From: Pseudarthrobacter sp. NamE5
GTDB lineage: Bacteria; Actinomycetota; Actinomycetes; Actinomycetales; Micrococcaceae
Length of the DNA: 64,000 bases
NCBI RefSeq assembly: GCF_005796225.1
Contig: NZ_VAHO01000011.1
Span: 62,001-126,000, forward strand
Direction of reading: 5' to 3'
Shown here: piece after piece, positions 16,994 to 25,216 of the stretch
Numbering within the stretch: the first letter of the stretch is position 1
How the letters are laid out: each line of letters starts with the position of its first letter
Position numbers and translations under genes: made by a program
The notes under the pieces: model-generated
Database searches by the model: none
Told to the model about the DNA's origin: nothing
What the model saw: only the letters and a program-made list of their open reading frames with translations

Positions 16994-18508
16994 TCAGTTG
17001 GAGGGGAAGTTGTAGGAGGCGCCGGAGGCGTGGTGGGTTTCGGGCCAGCGGGAGGTGACGACCTTGCCGCGGGTGTAGAAGGAGACGCCTTCGGGGCCGT
17101 AGATGTGCTTGTCGCCGAAGAGGGATGCTTTCCAGCCGCCGAAGGAGTGGTAGGCCACCGGCACCGGCAGCGGCACGTTGATGCCGATCATGCCCACGGT
17201 CACGGAGCGCTGGAACTTCCGGGCGGCAGCGCCGGAGGAGGTGAAGATGGCGGTGCCGTTGCCGTAGGGGTTGGCGTTGATGAGCTTGATGCCGTCTTCG
17301 AGGGTGTCCACGCGGACCACCACGAGGACGGGGCCGAAGATTTCCTCCTGGTAGGCGGTCATTTCGGTCTTGACGTGGTCGATCACGGTGGGTCCGACCC
17401 AGAAGCCGTCTTCGTGCCCCGGGACCACGAGGTCACGCCCGTCCACCACCATGGCGGCGCCTGCGGCTTCGGCTTCGGTGACGATCCTGACGATGCGTTC
17501 CTTGGCGGCGGGGGTGATGACCGGGCCCATTTCGGCGTCCGGGGCGGTGCCGTTGTTGACCTTCACGGCCAGGGCGCGCTCTTCGACCTTTTTGACGATC
17601 AGGTCGGCAGCATCCCCGACGGCGACGGCGACGCTGATGGCCATGCAGCGTTCACCGGCGGAACCGAACGCTGCGGCGGCGAGGTGGTCGGCGGCGTTGT
17701 CCAGGTCGGCGTCGGGCATGACGATGGCGTGGTTCTTCGCCCCGCCCAGGGCCTGGACGCGCTTGCCATGCCTGGTGGCGGTTTCGTGGACGTATTGGGC
17801 GATCGGGGTGGACCCGACGAAGGAGATTCCGTCCACGTCCGGGTGGGTCAGCAGCCCGTCAACGGTTTCCTTGTCACCGTGCAGGACCTGGAACACGCCG
17901 TCGGGCAGGCCGGCCTCCTTCCACAGCTTTGCCAGCAGCAGCGAGGCTGAGGGGTCACGCTCGGAGGGCTTGAGGATGAAGGCGTTGCCGGTGGCGATCG
18001 CCATCGGGGCCATCCAGAGCGGCACCATCACCGGGAAGTTGAACGGGGTGATGCCCGCTACCACGCCGAGCGGTTCACGGAAGTTGAACACGTCGATCCC
18101 GGTGGAGACCTGGTCCGAGTAGTCGCCCTTGAGCAGGGTGGGGATCCCACAGGCGTACTCGACGACTTCCAGGCCGCGGCCGATCTCGCCCTTGGCGTCG
18201 GAGAGGACCTTGCCGTGCTCGGCGGTCACCAGCTGCGCCAGCTCCTCCACGTGGGATGCAACGAGTTCGCGGAACTTGAACAGCACCGCGGTGCGCCTGG
18301 CCAGGGAGATCTCACCCCAGGTGTCGGCGGCCTTACGGGCTGCGGCGACAGCGGCCTCCAGGTCGGCACGGTTGGCCAGGCGCAGCGTGGCGGTGGCCTT
18401 GCCGGTGGCCGGGTTGAACACGGACGTGGTGCGGTCACCAACGCCTGCGGTTTCAACGCCGTCGATGAAGTGGTTGATGACGGTGGTCTCAGTGGTGGTG
18501 GCAGTCAT
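16994..18508 (-). CDS. mmsA: Methylmalonate/malonate-semialdehyde dehydrogenase (CoA-acylating), IolA
   Basis: The protein has 504 residues. INHFIDGVE opens it, ITPFNFPVMVPLWM and FILKPSERDPSA form the NAD site, and GSAGERCMAIS carries the catalytic cysteine of the MmsA group. It converts malonate semialdehyde to acetyl-CoA, the last iol-specific step, and can also act on methylmalonate semialdehyde from valine. ATG at 18508 is preceded by AAGGA; the frame continues upstream to 18691 only as read-through. It lies between iolD and iolE in the operon. Confidence 0.94.
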   Translation of the reverse strand: MTATTTETTVINHFIDGVETAGVGDRTTSVFNPATGKATATLRLANRADLEAAVAAARKAADTWGEISLARRTAVLFKFRELVASHVEELAQLVTAEHGKVLSDAKGEIGRGLEVVEYACGIPTLLKGDYSDQVSTGIDVFNFREPLGVVAGITPFNFPVMVPLWMAPMAIATGNAFILKPSERDPSASLLLAKLWKEAGLPDGVFQVLHGDKETVDGLLTHPDVDGISFVGSTPIAQYVHETATRHGKRVQALGGAKNHAIVMPDADLDNAADHLAAAAFGSAGERCMAISVAVAVGDAADLIVKKVEERALAVKVNNGTAPDAEMGPVITPAAKERIVRIVTEAEAAGAAMVVDGRDLVVPGHEDGFWVGPTVIDHVKTEMTAYQEEIFGPVLVVVRVDTLEDGIKLINANPYGNGTAIFTSSGAAARKFQRSVTVGMIGINVPLPVPVAYHSFGGWKASLFGDKHIYGPEGVSFYTRGKVVTSRWPETHHASGASYNFPSN

Positions 18509-18542
18509 GGGGGGACTCTTCCTTGAGTGGTGGAAAGGGGGT

Positions 18543-20522
18543 TCAGCCGAGCAGTTTGCGCTGGCGTGACTTGTGGTCGGCGTAGGTCTGGTACGCCTGG
18601 CGGGTGGATTCCAGTTCGGATACCTGGGAGACGGGCACGTCCCACCAGGATTCCGAGGACGGTGCGTCCAGGAGCGGGTCGGACTCGACATGGATCAGGA
18701 TGGGCCCGGAGCCTTCGGGTGCTGCCTTGGCGTCGCGGATGGCCTGTTCGAGTTCGGCGATGACCTTCTCCCCCGGCTCGATCCGGATGACCTTCACGCC
18801 CAGGGACTCGGCGTTCAGCGCCAGGTCCACCGGCAGGGTCTCGCCCTCATCGAAGCTGTGCTGTTCCTCGTTCAGTGCCCGGTACTGGGTGCCGAACCGC
18901 TGCGAGCCGAGCATTTCGGAGAGGGATCCGATGGAGGCGTAGCCGTGGTTCTGGATCAGGACCACGATCAGCTTGATGCGTTCGGCGACGGCGGTAACCA
19001 GCTCGGTGTGCATCATCAGGTAGGAGCCGTCCCCTACCATCACGACGACGTCCCGCACGTCCGCGCGCCCCGTGCCTGCCGCCGTCGTGCTTGCCGCGGC
19101 TTCGGCCAGGGCGGCGCGCTTGACGCCGAGCCCACCGGGGATTTCGTAGCCCATGCAGGAGTAGGCGTACTCCACGTGGTAGCCGAACGGATCCCGGACG
19201 CGCCACATCTTGTGCAGGTCACCGGGCAGCGAACCGGCGGCGCAGATCACCACGTCGCGGGCGTCCATGGCGCGGGAGGTGGCCCCGATGATCTCGTTCT
19301 GGGCCGGCAGCGGGGTGTGGCGGGTGTCGAACGCCTCGTCCACTGTGGCGTTCCAGCGCTTCTTCTCCGCCGCCACCCTCTGCTCAAGGTCGGCGCCGAC
19401 GCGGTAGCCGCCCAGGACAGCGTTCAGCTTGACCAGGGCCTTGCGGGCGTCGGCAACGATCGGCAGCGTGCTGCCGTGCTTGTACGCGTCGATGGGGGCG
19501 ACGTTAATGTTGACGAACTTGACGTCCGGGTTCTGGAATGCCGTGCGGGACGCGGTGGTGAAGTCCTCGTAGCGGGTGCCGATCCCGATGATCAGATCCG
19601 CCTCGGCAGCGATGGCGTTGGCCGCCGTCGTGCCGGTGGAGCCGATGGCACCCAGGGAATGCTGGTGGTCCCAAGGCAGGACGCCGACGCCGGCCTGGGT
19701 GTAGCCCACGGGGATGCCGGTCAGCTCGACGAACTTTGCGAGCTCGTCATTCGCGTAGGCGTAGAGGACACCGCCGCCGGCAATGATCAGCGGCCGTCTG
19801 GCACTCCGGATGGTCTCTGCGGCCCGGGCGATATCGTCGTCGTCCGCGTCCGGGCGGCGGATCCGCCACTCGCGTTCGGCCAGGAACTCCCCGGGCACGT
19901 CGAAGGCCTCGGCCTGGACGTCTTGCGGCAGCGAAATGGTCACCGCGCCGGTCTCTGCCGGGTCCGTCAGGACCCGCAGGCCGTGATGGAACGCGGAGAA
20001 CAGCTGCTCGGGCCGGGACACCCGGTCGAAGAACCTGGACAGCGGCCGGAAGGCGTCATTGACGGTGATGTCGTACGCGTAGGGCTGCTCCAGCTGCTGC
20101 AGCACCGGGTCAGCGGCGCGGGTGGCGAATGTGTCGGAAGGCAGCAGCAGCACAGGGAGCCGGTTGGTGGTGGCCAAAGCCGCACCCGTCAGCAGGTTGG
20201 AGGACCCCGGACCGATCGAGGTGCTCACCGCGAACGTCTGGCGGCGGCGCGTGTGCCGTGCGTACCCCACGGCCTGGTGGACCTGGGCCTGCTCGTTCCG
20301 GCCCTGGAAGTACGGCATGATGGCCGGATCCAGCTGCTGGTACTGCTTCAGCGCCTGGCCCACACCGGCCACGTTGCCGTGCCCGAAGATACCGAACGTG
20401 CCCGGAATGAGCCGTTCACGGTACTCGACGCCGTCAACCGAGTCCACGGTGTACTGCTTCGAAAGGTATTCGACGACGGCCTGGGCCACCGTCATGCGGC
20501 GGGATCCCTGTACTGATGCCAT
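18543..20522 (-). CDS. iolD: 3D-trihydroxycyclohexane-1,2-dione hydrolase
   Basis: The protein has 659 residues with the three-domain layout of thiamine-diphosphate enzymes. The N-terminal domain has FGIFGHGNVAGVGQAL and the ThDP glutamate region, and the C-terminal domain has the ThDP motif GDGSYLMMHTELVTA ending in QNHGYASIGSLSE. IolD opens the ring of the dione to 5-deoxy-glucuronate. ATG at 20522 has GGAG nine bases upstream. The aldolase gene ends five bases before it, and mmsA starts 34 bases after it. Confidence 0.95.
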   Translation of the reverse strand: MASVQGSRRMTVAQAVVEYLSKQYTVDSVDGVEYRERLIPGTFGIFGHGNVAGVGQALKQYQQLDPAIMPYFQGRNEQAQVHQAVGYARHTRRRQTFAVSTSIGPGSSNLLTGAALATTNRLPVLLLPSDTFATRAADPVLQQLEQPYAYDITVNDAFRPLSRFFDRVSRPEQLFSAFHHGLRVLTDPAETGAVTISLPQDVQAEAFDVPGEFLAEREWRIRRPDADDDDIARAAETIRSARRPLIIAGGGVLYAYANDELAKFVELTGIPVGYTQAGVGVLPWDHQHSLGAIGSTGTTAANAIAAEADLIIGIGTRYEDFTTASRTAFQNPDVKFVNINVAPIDAYKHGSTLPIVADARKALVKLNAVLGGYRVGADLEQRVAAEKKRWNATVDEAFDTRHTPLPAQNEIIGATSRAMDARDVVICAAGSLPGDLHKMWRVRDPFGYHVEYAYSCMGYEIPGGLGVKRAALAEAAASTTAAGTGRADVRDVVVMVGDGSYLMMHTELVTAVAERIKLIVVLIQNHGYASIGSLSEMLGSQRFGTQYRALNEEQHSFDEGETLPVDLALNAESLGVKVIRIEPGEKVIAELEQAIRDAKAAPEGSGPILIHVESDPLLDAPSSESWWDVPVSQVSELESTRQAYQTYADHKSRQRKLLG

Positions 20523-20527
20523 GGGTG

Positions 20528-21463
20528 TTACTCCGATACTTCTGCGGTGTGGTTCAGCAACGAGGCTGCTGTGGCTACGGCGCCGGCGACGTCCCCGTCA
20601 GCCGGGTAGAGAAGGGTGCGGCCCACAGTCAGGCCCTGGACGCCGGGCAATGCCAGGGCGGCCTGCCAGCTGGCAAAGACCTCGTCCTGGGTCCCCTCCG
20701 GGTCGCCGCCCAACAGGACCGTGGGCATGGTGGTGGCAGCCATGACGCGTTCCATCTCCGCGACCACCGGCAGCTTCATCCAGGTATAGGCGCTCGTGGA
20801 ACCCAGGCCCTCGGCAATAGCGATCGACTTGATCACCGCGTTCGTGGACAGGTCATTCCGGACCCTGCCGTTTTCGCGGACCGACAGGAACGGCTCCACC
20901 ATGGCGATCAGCCTGCGCTCAGCGAGCGAATCGATGGCCTTGGCCGTCGCCTCAAGGGTGGCGACTGTGTCCGGGTCACCCAGGCAGATGCGGGTCAGCA
21001 TCTTCCCGCCGTCAGCGCCCAGGGCTTCCAGCGCGGCTGCGGTGTGGCCGGTGAAGCGGTCATCGATCTCGTTGACCAGACCGGACAGCCCGCCCCGGTT
21101 CATCGAACCGAAAACCAGTTTGCCGTCCAGGGCACCCAGCAGGAGCAGGTCGTCCATGATGTCCGGGGAGGCGAGAATGCCGTCAACAGCGGGATTTGCC
21201 AGTGCGATCTGCAGCCGGTCCAGCAGCTGGCGCCGGTCAGCCATCGCCACCGGATCATTTCCGACGGCCAGCGCCCCGCGGGCGGGGTGGTCAGCCGCGA
21301 CGATGAAGTTCTGCCGGCCAGCCTTCACTCCCGGGTGGCGGCGGCGGGCCTTGGCGGCGCGTGCCACAGCTTCCGGGTCTTCCAGCCGGATGGTGCTGAG
21401 GTGCTCATAGCGGCGGGAATCGTCATTCAAGGCGTGGTTCGAAGCGATGGGGGTGAGTGTCAC
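20528..21463 (-). CDS. Cgl0158-type TIM-barrel aldolase, probable DKGP aldolase (IolJ role)
   Basis: The protein has 311 residues and resembles the beta/alpha-barrel family named after Corynebacterium Cgl0158, which is found in actinobacterial iol operons. FIVAADHPARGALAVG, MNRGGLSG, KMLTRIC and YTWMKLPVV probably line the active site. No class II IolJ gene occurs in the locus, so this protein most likely cleaves 2-deoxy-5-keto-gluconate 6-phosphate to DHAP and malonate semialdehyde. The start overlaps the iolC stop (ATGA at 21460-21463), which ties it to the kinase that makes this substrate. The assignment rests on context. Confidence 0.8.
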   Translation of the reverse strand: MTLTPIASNHALNDDSRRYEHLSTIRLEDPEAVARAAKARRRHPGVKAGRQNFIVAADHPARGALAVGNDPVAMADRRQLLDRLQIALANPAVDGILASPDIMDDLLLLGALDGKLVFGSMNRGGLSGLVNEIDDRFTGHTAAALEALGADGGKMLTRICLGDPDTVATLEATAKAIDSLAERRLIAMVEPFLSVRENGRVRNDLSTNAVIKSIAIAEGLGSTSAYTWMKLPVVAEMERVMAATTMPTVLLGGDPEGTQDEVFASWQAALALPGVQGLTVGRTLLYPADGDVAGAVATAASLLNHTAEVSE

Positions 21464-22497
21464 AGTGCTGCTCCTTCGGTGGCAAGCTGCTGGGCGGAGG
21501 CAGCCGCTGAGCCGGGGGCAGCGCCCGGAACATTGCGGCCGCGTTCGGCCAGCAGCGAGGTGACCTCATCCGGCGTCGGCATGGCATCCGCGCAGGACAG
21601 GCGGGAGGCGACGATGGCACCTGCGGCATTCGCGTAATCGAGGACCTGAGCCAGTGGCCAGCCGGAGAGCAGACCGTGGCAGAAGGCTCCGCCGAAGGAG
21701 TCCCCTGCGCCCAGGCCATTGACCGTCTCTACCGGGACGGGAGCGGAGACGACGCGCTGGGTGCGGGTCTTGGCCATGACGCCGTCCGGACCAAGCTTGA
21801 CGACGGCGATCTCCACGCCTGCTGCCAGCAGCCTGTCCGCCTGCTCGTCAGGGGTTCCCTCCCCCACCGCCACGGCGCATTCCTTGTCATTGCCGATGGC
21901 GACAGTGACATGTGGCAGGACCTTGGCCACCTCGGCCCGCGCCTCTTCCTCCGAGGCCCAGAACATGGGCCGGTAGTCAAGGTCAAGGATGGTGAACTGG
22001 CCCTCGGCCAGGCCGGTGCGGGGACGGGCCCCGTGGGCCTTGATGTGCGCTTCGCGGCTCGGCTCCTGGCATAGACCCGTCACCGTGGACCAGAAGATCC
22101 CGGCCTCACGGATGGCGTCGAGGTCAAGCTCTTCAGCCCTGATCTGCAGATCGGGAGCAGTCGGAAAACGCCCGTAGAAGTACAGCGGGAAATTGTCCGA
22201 GGCCGGCTTGATCGCGCAGAACGTGACCGCTGTCTGGAGTCCCGGCACCGGGGTGACGAACGCATCGTCCACGCCGAACTTCTCCAGTTCCCGGTGCAGG
22301 TAAGTGCCGAAGGGGTCATCCCCGGTGCGGGTGATCACACCGGTGCGGCGGCCATGCCGGGCAGCAGCGACAGCCACATTGGACGGCGATCCGCCGAGGT
22401 ACTTGCCAAAGGATGTTACATCCTCCAGGCCAACCCCAATATCGTTCGGGTAGATATCAACGCTGATGCGCCCGATCGTTAGAAGCTCATGGGTCAC
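21460..22497 (-). CDS. iolC: 5-dehydro-2-deoxygluconokinase
   Basis: The protein has 345 residues of the PfkB sugar-kinase family. YLGGSPSNVAVAAARHG is the N-terminal substrate motif, and NGLGAGDSFGGAFCHGLL is the C-terminal signature with the catalytic Asp and anion hole. It phosphorylates 2-deoxy-5-keto-D-gluconate. GTG at 22497 is the start. It is the first gene of the minus-strand operon, which continues with a four-base overlap into the aldolase gene. The promoter region upstream holds two TGWYAGNACA-type sites. Confidence 0.94.
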   Translation of the reverse strand: MTHELLTIGRISVDIYPNDIGVGLEDVTSFGKYLGGSPSNVAVAAARHGRRTGVITRTGDDPFGTYLHRELEKFGVDDAFVTPVPGLQTAVTFCAIKPASDNFPLYFYGRFPTAPDLQIRAEELDLDAIREAGIFWSTVTGLCQEPSREAHIKAHGARPRTGLAEGQFTILDLDYRPMFWASEEEARAEVAKVLPHVTVAIGNDKECAVAVGEGTPDEQADRLLAAGVEIAVVKLGPDGVMAKTRTQRVVSAPVPVETVNGLGAGDSFGGAFCHGLLSGWPLAQVLDYANAAGAIVASRLSCADAMPTPDEVTSLLAERGRNVPGAAPGSAAASAQQLATEGAAL

Positions 22498-22603
22498 GGT
22501 GATCGTGGACCTTTCTGGTGTGAAACTCTAAACCTTCGCGGATGAGTTCCAGGACTGGCAGGCCGTGGTGGAGGCCACACGCACTACTTTGCCCGAATCT
22601 CAA

Positions 22604-22630
22604 TGTCCTGTCAAAAGTTTGTACTGACAT
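22604..22630 (-). promoter_or_regulatory. iol operon control region with two IolR-like sites
   Basis: Read on the minus strand, TGTCAGTACA (22620-22629) is followed by TGACAGGACA (22604-22613). The second site overlaps TTGACA (22608-22613 complement), a perfect -35; the best -10, CAAAGT, is weak. The 17 bases at 22614-22630 are repeated exactly at 23099-23115. Confidence 0.55.
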
Positions 22631-22680
22631 GCTTACATCGCGATTTCACTTCCGGCCCGCCCCCAATGGCAGGCCGGGCG

Positions 22681-23085
22681 CTACTTCTTGGGAACCGCCA
22701 GCTCGCCGGTCACGTACTGGGCCCGGCCGTAGCCGAACGACCAGTCCCCGGCGGTGTTTTCCACGTATCCAATGAAGACGTCCTCGCCGGCCACACCTGC
22801 CTCTGCCAGCTTTTCGGCCACCGCGGTAAACAGCCGCTGCTTCGCTTCCTGCGACCGCCCGCCCTGGGTGAAGATCTGAATCATCACCACTCCGGTGGTG
22901 CGCTCGAAACCCAGGCCGGCGTCCTGGGCGAAGATCTGCCCCTCCGGGTGTTCGGTAAGGATGTGGAAGTAGTCCCGCTCCGGAATTCCGTACTCCGCGA
23001 GGATGGCGTCATGGATGCCCCGGCTCAGTCGCTGAAGCTCCTCAGCACTGCGTCCTTTATTGATGTCGATTCGTACAAGTGGCAC
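22681..23085 (-). CDS. Tautomerase family protein (4-oxalocrotonate tautomerase-like)
   Basis: The protein has 134 residues and starts PLVRIDINKG after removal of the initiator, giving the catalytic N-terminal proline of the tautomerase superfamily. It is longer than the 62-residue 4-OT and fits the two-unit Tautomerase_2 type. GTG at 23085 has GAGGAG five bases upstream. Seventeen bases just before the ribosome site are identical to the iolC control region, so it is probably an inositol-regulon member on its own transcript. It might tautomerise an unstable keto intermediate of the pathway. That role is inferred. Confidence 0.8.
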   Translation of the reverse strand: MPLVRIDINKGRSAEELQRLSRGIHDAILAEYGIPERDYFHILTEHPEGQIFAQDAGLGFERTTGVVMIQIFTQGGRSQEAKQRLFTAVAEKLAEAGVAGEDVFIGYVENTAGDWSFGYGRAQYVTGELAVPKK

Positions 23086-23098
23086 TTTTTCTCCTCAG

Positions 23099-23115
23099 AA
23101 AGTTTGTACTGACAT
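23099..23115 (-). promoter_or_regulatory. IolR-like site before the tautomerase gene
   Basis: TGTCAGTACA (minus strand, 23105-23114) lies within a 17-base block identical to 22614-22630. TAGTAT overlaps its upstream edge and could be the -10, so a bound regulator would block the promoter. Confidence 0.5.
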
Positions 23116-23187
23116 ACTAACAAATGCCTTCTTGAAAGAACAAGAGTCAAGGGCTTGAAACAACATCTGCCCGGGCCTATCCTTAAA

Positions 23188-23201
23188 CAACCGATAGGTT
23201 G
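23188..23201 (+). promoter_or_regulatory. Inverted repeat before the ArsR-type gene
   Basis: CAACC-GATA-GGTTG is a perfect inverted repeat 33 bases before the ATG, and AGGTTG recurs at 23212-23217. ArsR-family repressors usually bind such repeats in their own promoters. Confidence 0.4.
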
Positions 23202-23234
23202 ATAAACGAACAGGTTGACCAAGAAGGCTTGGGT

Positions 23235-23576
23235 ATGGGCTCTGAAAGTGCGGCACTGGATTCGGCTTTCATGGCCCTGGCCGATCCCGTGCGGCGGAGC
23301 ATTATTGCCCGGCTCAGCCGGGGCCCGGCCACTGTGAACGAATTGGCAGAACCGTTCGAGATTTCCAAGCAGGCGGTCTCGAAGCACATCCAGGTACTCG
23401 AGCAGGCAGAGCTGGTGACCCGATCCAGGGATGCCCAGCGCAGGCCCGTGCACCTGAACCCGGCGCGGCTGGAGGCACTGACCGCCTGGATCGACCAGTA
23501 CAGGTTGGTCCGCGAAGGGCAGTTCCGCAGCCTCGACGCCGTACTCAGATCACAGGCTGCGGACAGCAGCGGCTAA
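23235..23576 (+). CDS. ArsR-family winged-helix regulator
   Basis: The protein has 113 residues: LADPVRRSIIARLSRGPATVNELAEPFEISKQAVSKHIQVLEQAELV is a full ArsR winged helix, and RDAQRRPVHLNPARLEAL a typical wing and C-terminal helix. No metal-binding cysteine pair is present, so this is the non-metal subgroup often paired with an SRPBCC (AHSA1) gene, as here 16 bases downstream. ATG at 23235 follows AGAAGG; TTG at 23199 in the same frame would start inside the inverted repeat. It probably represses its own two-gene operon. Confidence 0.88.
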   Translation: MGSESAALDSAFMALADPVRRSIIARLSRGPATVNELAEPFEISKQAVSKHIQVLEQAELVTRSRDAQRRPVHLNPARLEALTAWIDQYRLVREGQFRSLDAVLRSQAADSSG

Positions 23577-23592
23577 TGTCCAAGGAGTCATC

Positions 23593-24075
23593 ATGAGCAA
23601 TTCCCTGAAACTCAGCGTTCCTGAAGGCGTCCCCTTCATCGATTACGAGCGTGAATTCGACTTTCCGGTGGCGGATGTGTTCCGCGCACACAAGGAACCG
23701 GACCTTCTTGTCCAATGGCTGGGCCCGAGGGGCTACAAGATGGACGTTGACCATTACGATTTCCGGACCGGGGGCAGTTACAGCTACCTCCATACCGGTC
23801 CGGAAGGGGTCCCCTACGAGTTCAGGGGCATCTTCCACACGGTCCGCGAGAATGAGTTCGCCATCCAAACGTTTGAGTTCGGGGGCTACCCGGACATCGT
23901 CAGCCTCGAGTTCATGACCTTTGAAGACCTGGGCAACGGCCGTACCAGGCTGCGCGGCCACTCCGTCTACCCCAGCATTGAGGCCCGTGACGGGATGGCG
24001 CAGTCCGGCATGGAGGGCGGCATGACCGAAGGTTACGAGCGGCTCGATGAGCTGCTGAGCGGGTCGCGCGTCTGA
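23593..24075 (+). CDS. SRPBCC (AHSA1-like) domain protein
   Basis: The protein has 160 residues. YEREFDFPVADVFRAHKEPDLLVQWLGPRGYKMDV and SYSYLHTGPEGVPYEFRGIF are typical of the START-like SRPBCC fold, a deep hydrophobic ligand pocket. AAGGAG precedes ATG 23593. It is co-transcribed with the ArsR gene. Such pairs are very common in actinobacteria and the ligand is rarely known. Confidence 0.88.
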   Translation: MSNSLKLSVPEGVPFIDYEREFDFPVADVFRAHKEPDLLVQWLGPRGYKMDVDHYDFRTGGSYSYLHTGPEGVPYEFRGIFHTVRENEFAIQTFEFGGYPDIVSLEFMTFEDLGNGRTRLRGHSVYPSIEARDGMAQSGMEGGMTEGYERLDELLSGSRV

Positions 24076-24233
24076 GGGGCCATCAGGGCTTCGTCCAGCA
24101 CGCGGCCAAGGTTTGCCGCATCGTGCGCAAAGCGCCCCAGGAAAAGTCCGTCCGCAGCCGTGGCAGTCTCATCGCGCGCATAAAAGCCGCCAGCCCGGCG
24201 TCGCGCCTTAGCGTCCCTGCGGTTAAACACCAA
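24076..24233 (-). pseudogene. Possible 3' remnant of a triose-phosphate-isomerase-like gene
   Basis: On the minus strand about 50 codons read NRRDAKARRRAGG, then ADGLFLGRFAHDAANLGRVLDEALM. The second stretch looks like the C-terminal phosphate-binding loop and last helix of TIM-like isomerases (DGLFxGR). There is no N-terminal part and no proper stop: the frame runs into the SRPBCC gene. Codon use is coding-like. The 5' side ends in a large inverted repeat. Family identity is uncertain. Confidence 0.35.
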
Positions 24234-24290
24234 CGCGGGACCGCTCCTGCTACCCTCCCAAAGGAAAGGGGCATGAGCGGTCCCGCGTTG
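24231..24290. terminator. 16-bp inverted repeat downstream of sucD
   Basis: CAACGCGGGACCGCTC (24231-24246) and its exact complement (24275-24290) flank a 28-base loop. It starts 12 bases after the sucD stop and probably ends the sucCD transcript, although the T run after it is short. The long loop is unusual. Confidence 0.5.
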
Positions 24291-24302
24291 GGTGCTGGTG
24301 CC

Positions 24303-25205
24303 TTAGAGGGCTGCGTAGACTTCGCGCAGCAGCTTGGCCGTCTCGGACGGCGTCTTGCCGACCTTGACGCCGGCAGCCTCGAGGGCTTCCTTCTTGGCCT
24401 GGGCGGTACCGGCGGAACCGGAGACGATGGCGCCTGCGTGGCCCATGGTCTTACCTTCGGGGGCGGTGAAGCCGGCAACGTAGCCAACAACGGGTTTGGT
24501 GACGTTGGCCTTGATGAAGTCGGCGGCACGTTCTTCGGCGTCACCGCCGATTTCGCCGATCATCACGATCGCCTTGGTTTCGGGATCAGCTTCGAACGCG
24601 GCCAGGGCGTCGATGTGCGTGGTGCCGATGATGGGGTCGCCGCCGATGCCGATGGCGGTGGAGAAGCCCAGGTCCCGCAGTTCGTACATCATCTGGTAGG
24701 TCAGGGTGCCCGACTTGGAGACCAGGCCGATGGGGCCCTTGCCGGTGATGTTGGCCGGCGTGATGCCCACCAGCGCTTCACCGGGGGTGATGATGCCGGG
24801 GCAGTTCGGGCCGATGATGCGGGTGACCTGGTTGCCGTCAGCGTCCAGCTTGGACTGCGCGAGGGCCCAGAACTCCGCGGAGTCCTGGACTGGAACACCT
24901 TCGGTGATGACGACGACGAGGCCGATGCCGGCCTCGATGGCCTCCACCACTGCGGCCTTGGTGAATGCCGGCGGCACGAAGACGATGGAGACGTCAGCGC
25001 CGGTTTCTGCCATGGCTTCCTTCACGGTGCCGAAGACAGTGATTTCCTTGTCGCCGTGCAGGACGGTGGTGCCGGCCTTGCGGGCGTTGACGCCACCGAC
25101 GATGTTGGTGCCGGCCTTCAGCATCAGGGCCGTGTGCTTGGTGCCTTCGCCGCCGGTGATGCCCTGGACGATGACCTTGGAGTCCTTGTTCAGATAAATA
25201 GACAT
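24303..25205 (-). CDS. sucD: Succinyl-CoA synthetase alpha subunit
   Basis: The protein has 300 residues. [12 protein letters not shown] is the CoA-binding region, [17 protein letters not shown] the conserved core, and [12 protein letters not shown] carries the histidine that is phosphorylated during catalysis. With SucC it converts succinyl-CoA to succinate with ATP or GTP formation in the TCA cycle. ATG at 25205, 11 bases after sucC. Confidence 0.97.
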   Translation of the reverse strand: MSIYLNKDSKVIVQGITGGEGTKHTALMLKAGTNIVGGVNARKAGTTVLHGDKEITVFGTVKEAMAETGADVSIVFVPPAFTKAAVVEAIEAGIGLVVVITEGVPVQDSAEFWALAQSKLDADGNQVTRIIGPNCPGIITPGEALVGITPANITGKGPIGLVSKSGTLTYQMMYELRDLGFSTAIGIGGDPIIGTTHIDALAAFEADPETKAIVMIGEIGGDAEERAADFIKANVTKPVVGYVAGFTAPEGKTMGHAGAIVSGSAGTAQAKKEALEAAGVKVGKTPSETAKLLREVYAAL

Positions 25206-25216
25206 GGTGCGTCCCT

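Noticed and set aside
18573..20516. 647-codon open frame on the plus strand
   Set aside because: It is the antisense shadow of iolD.
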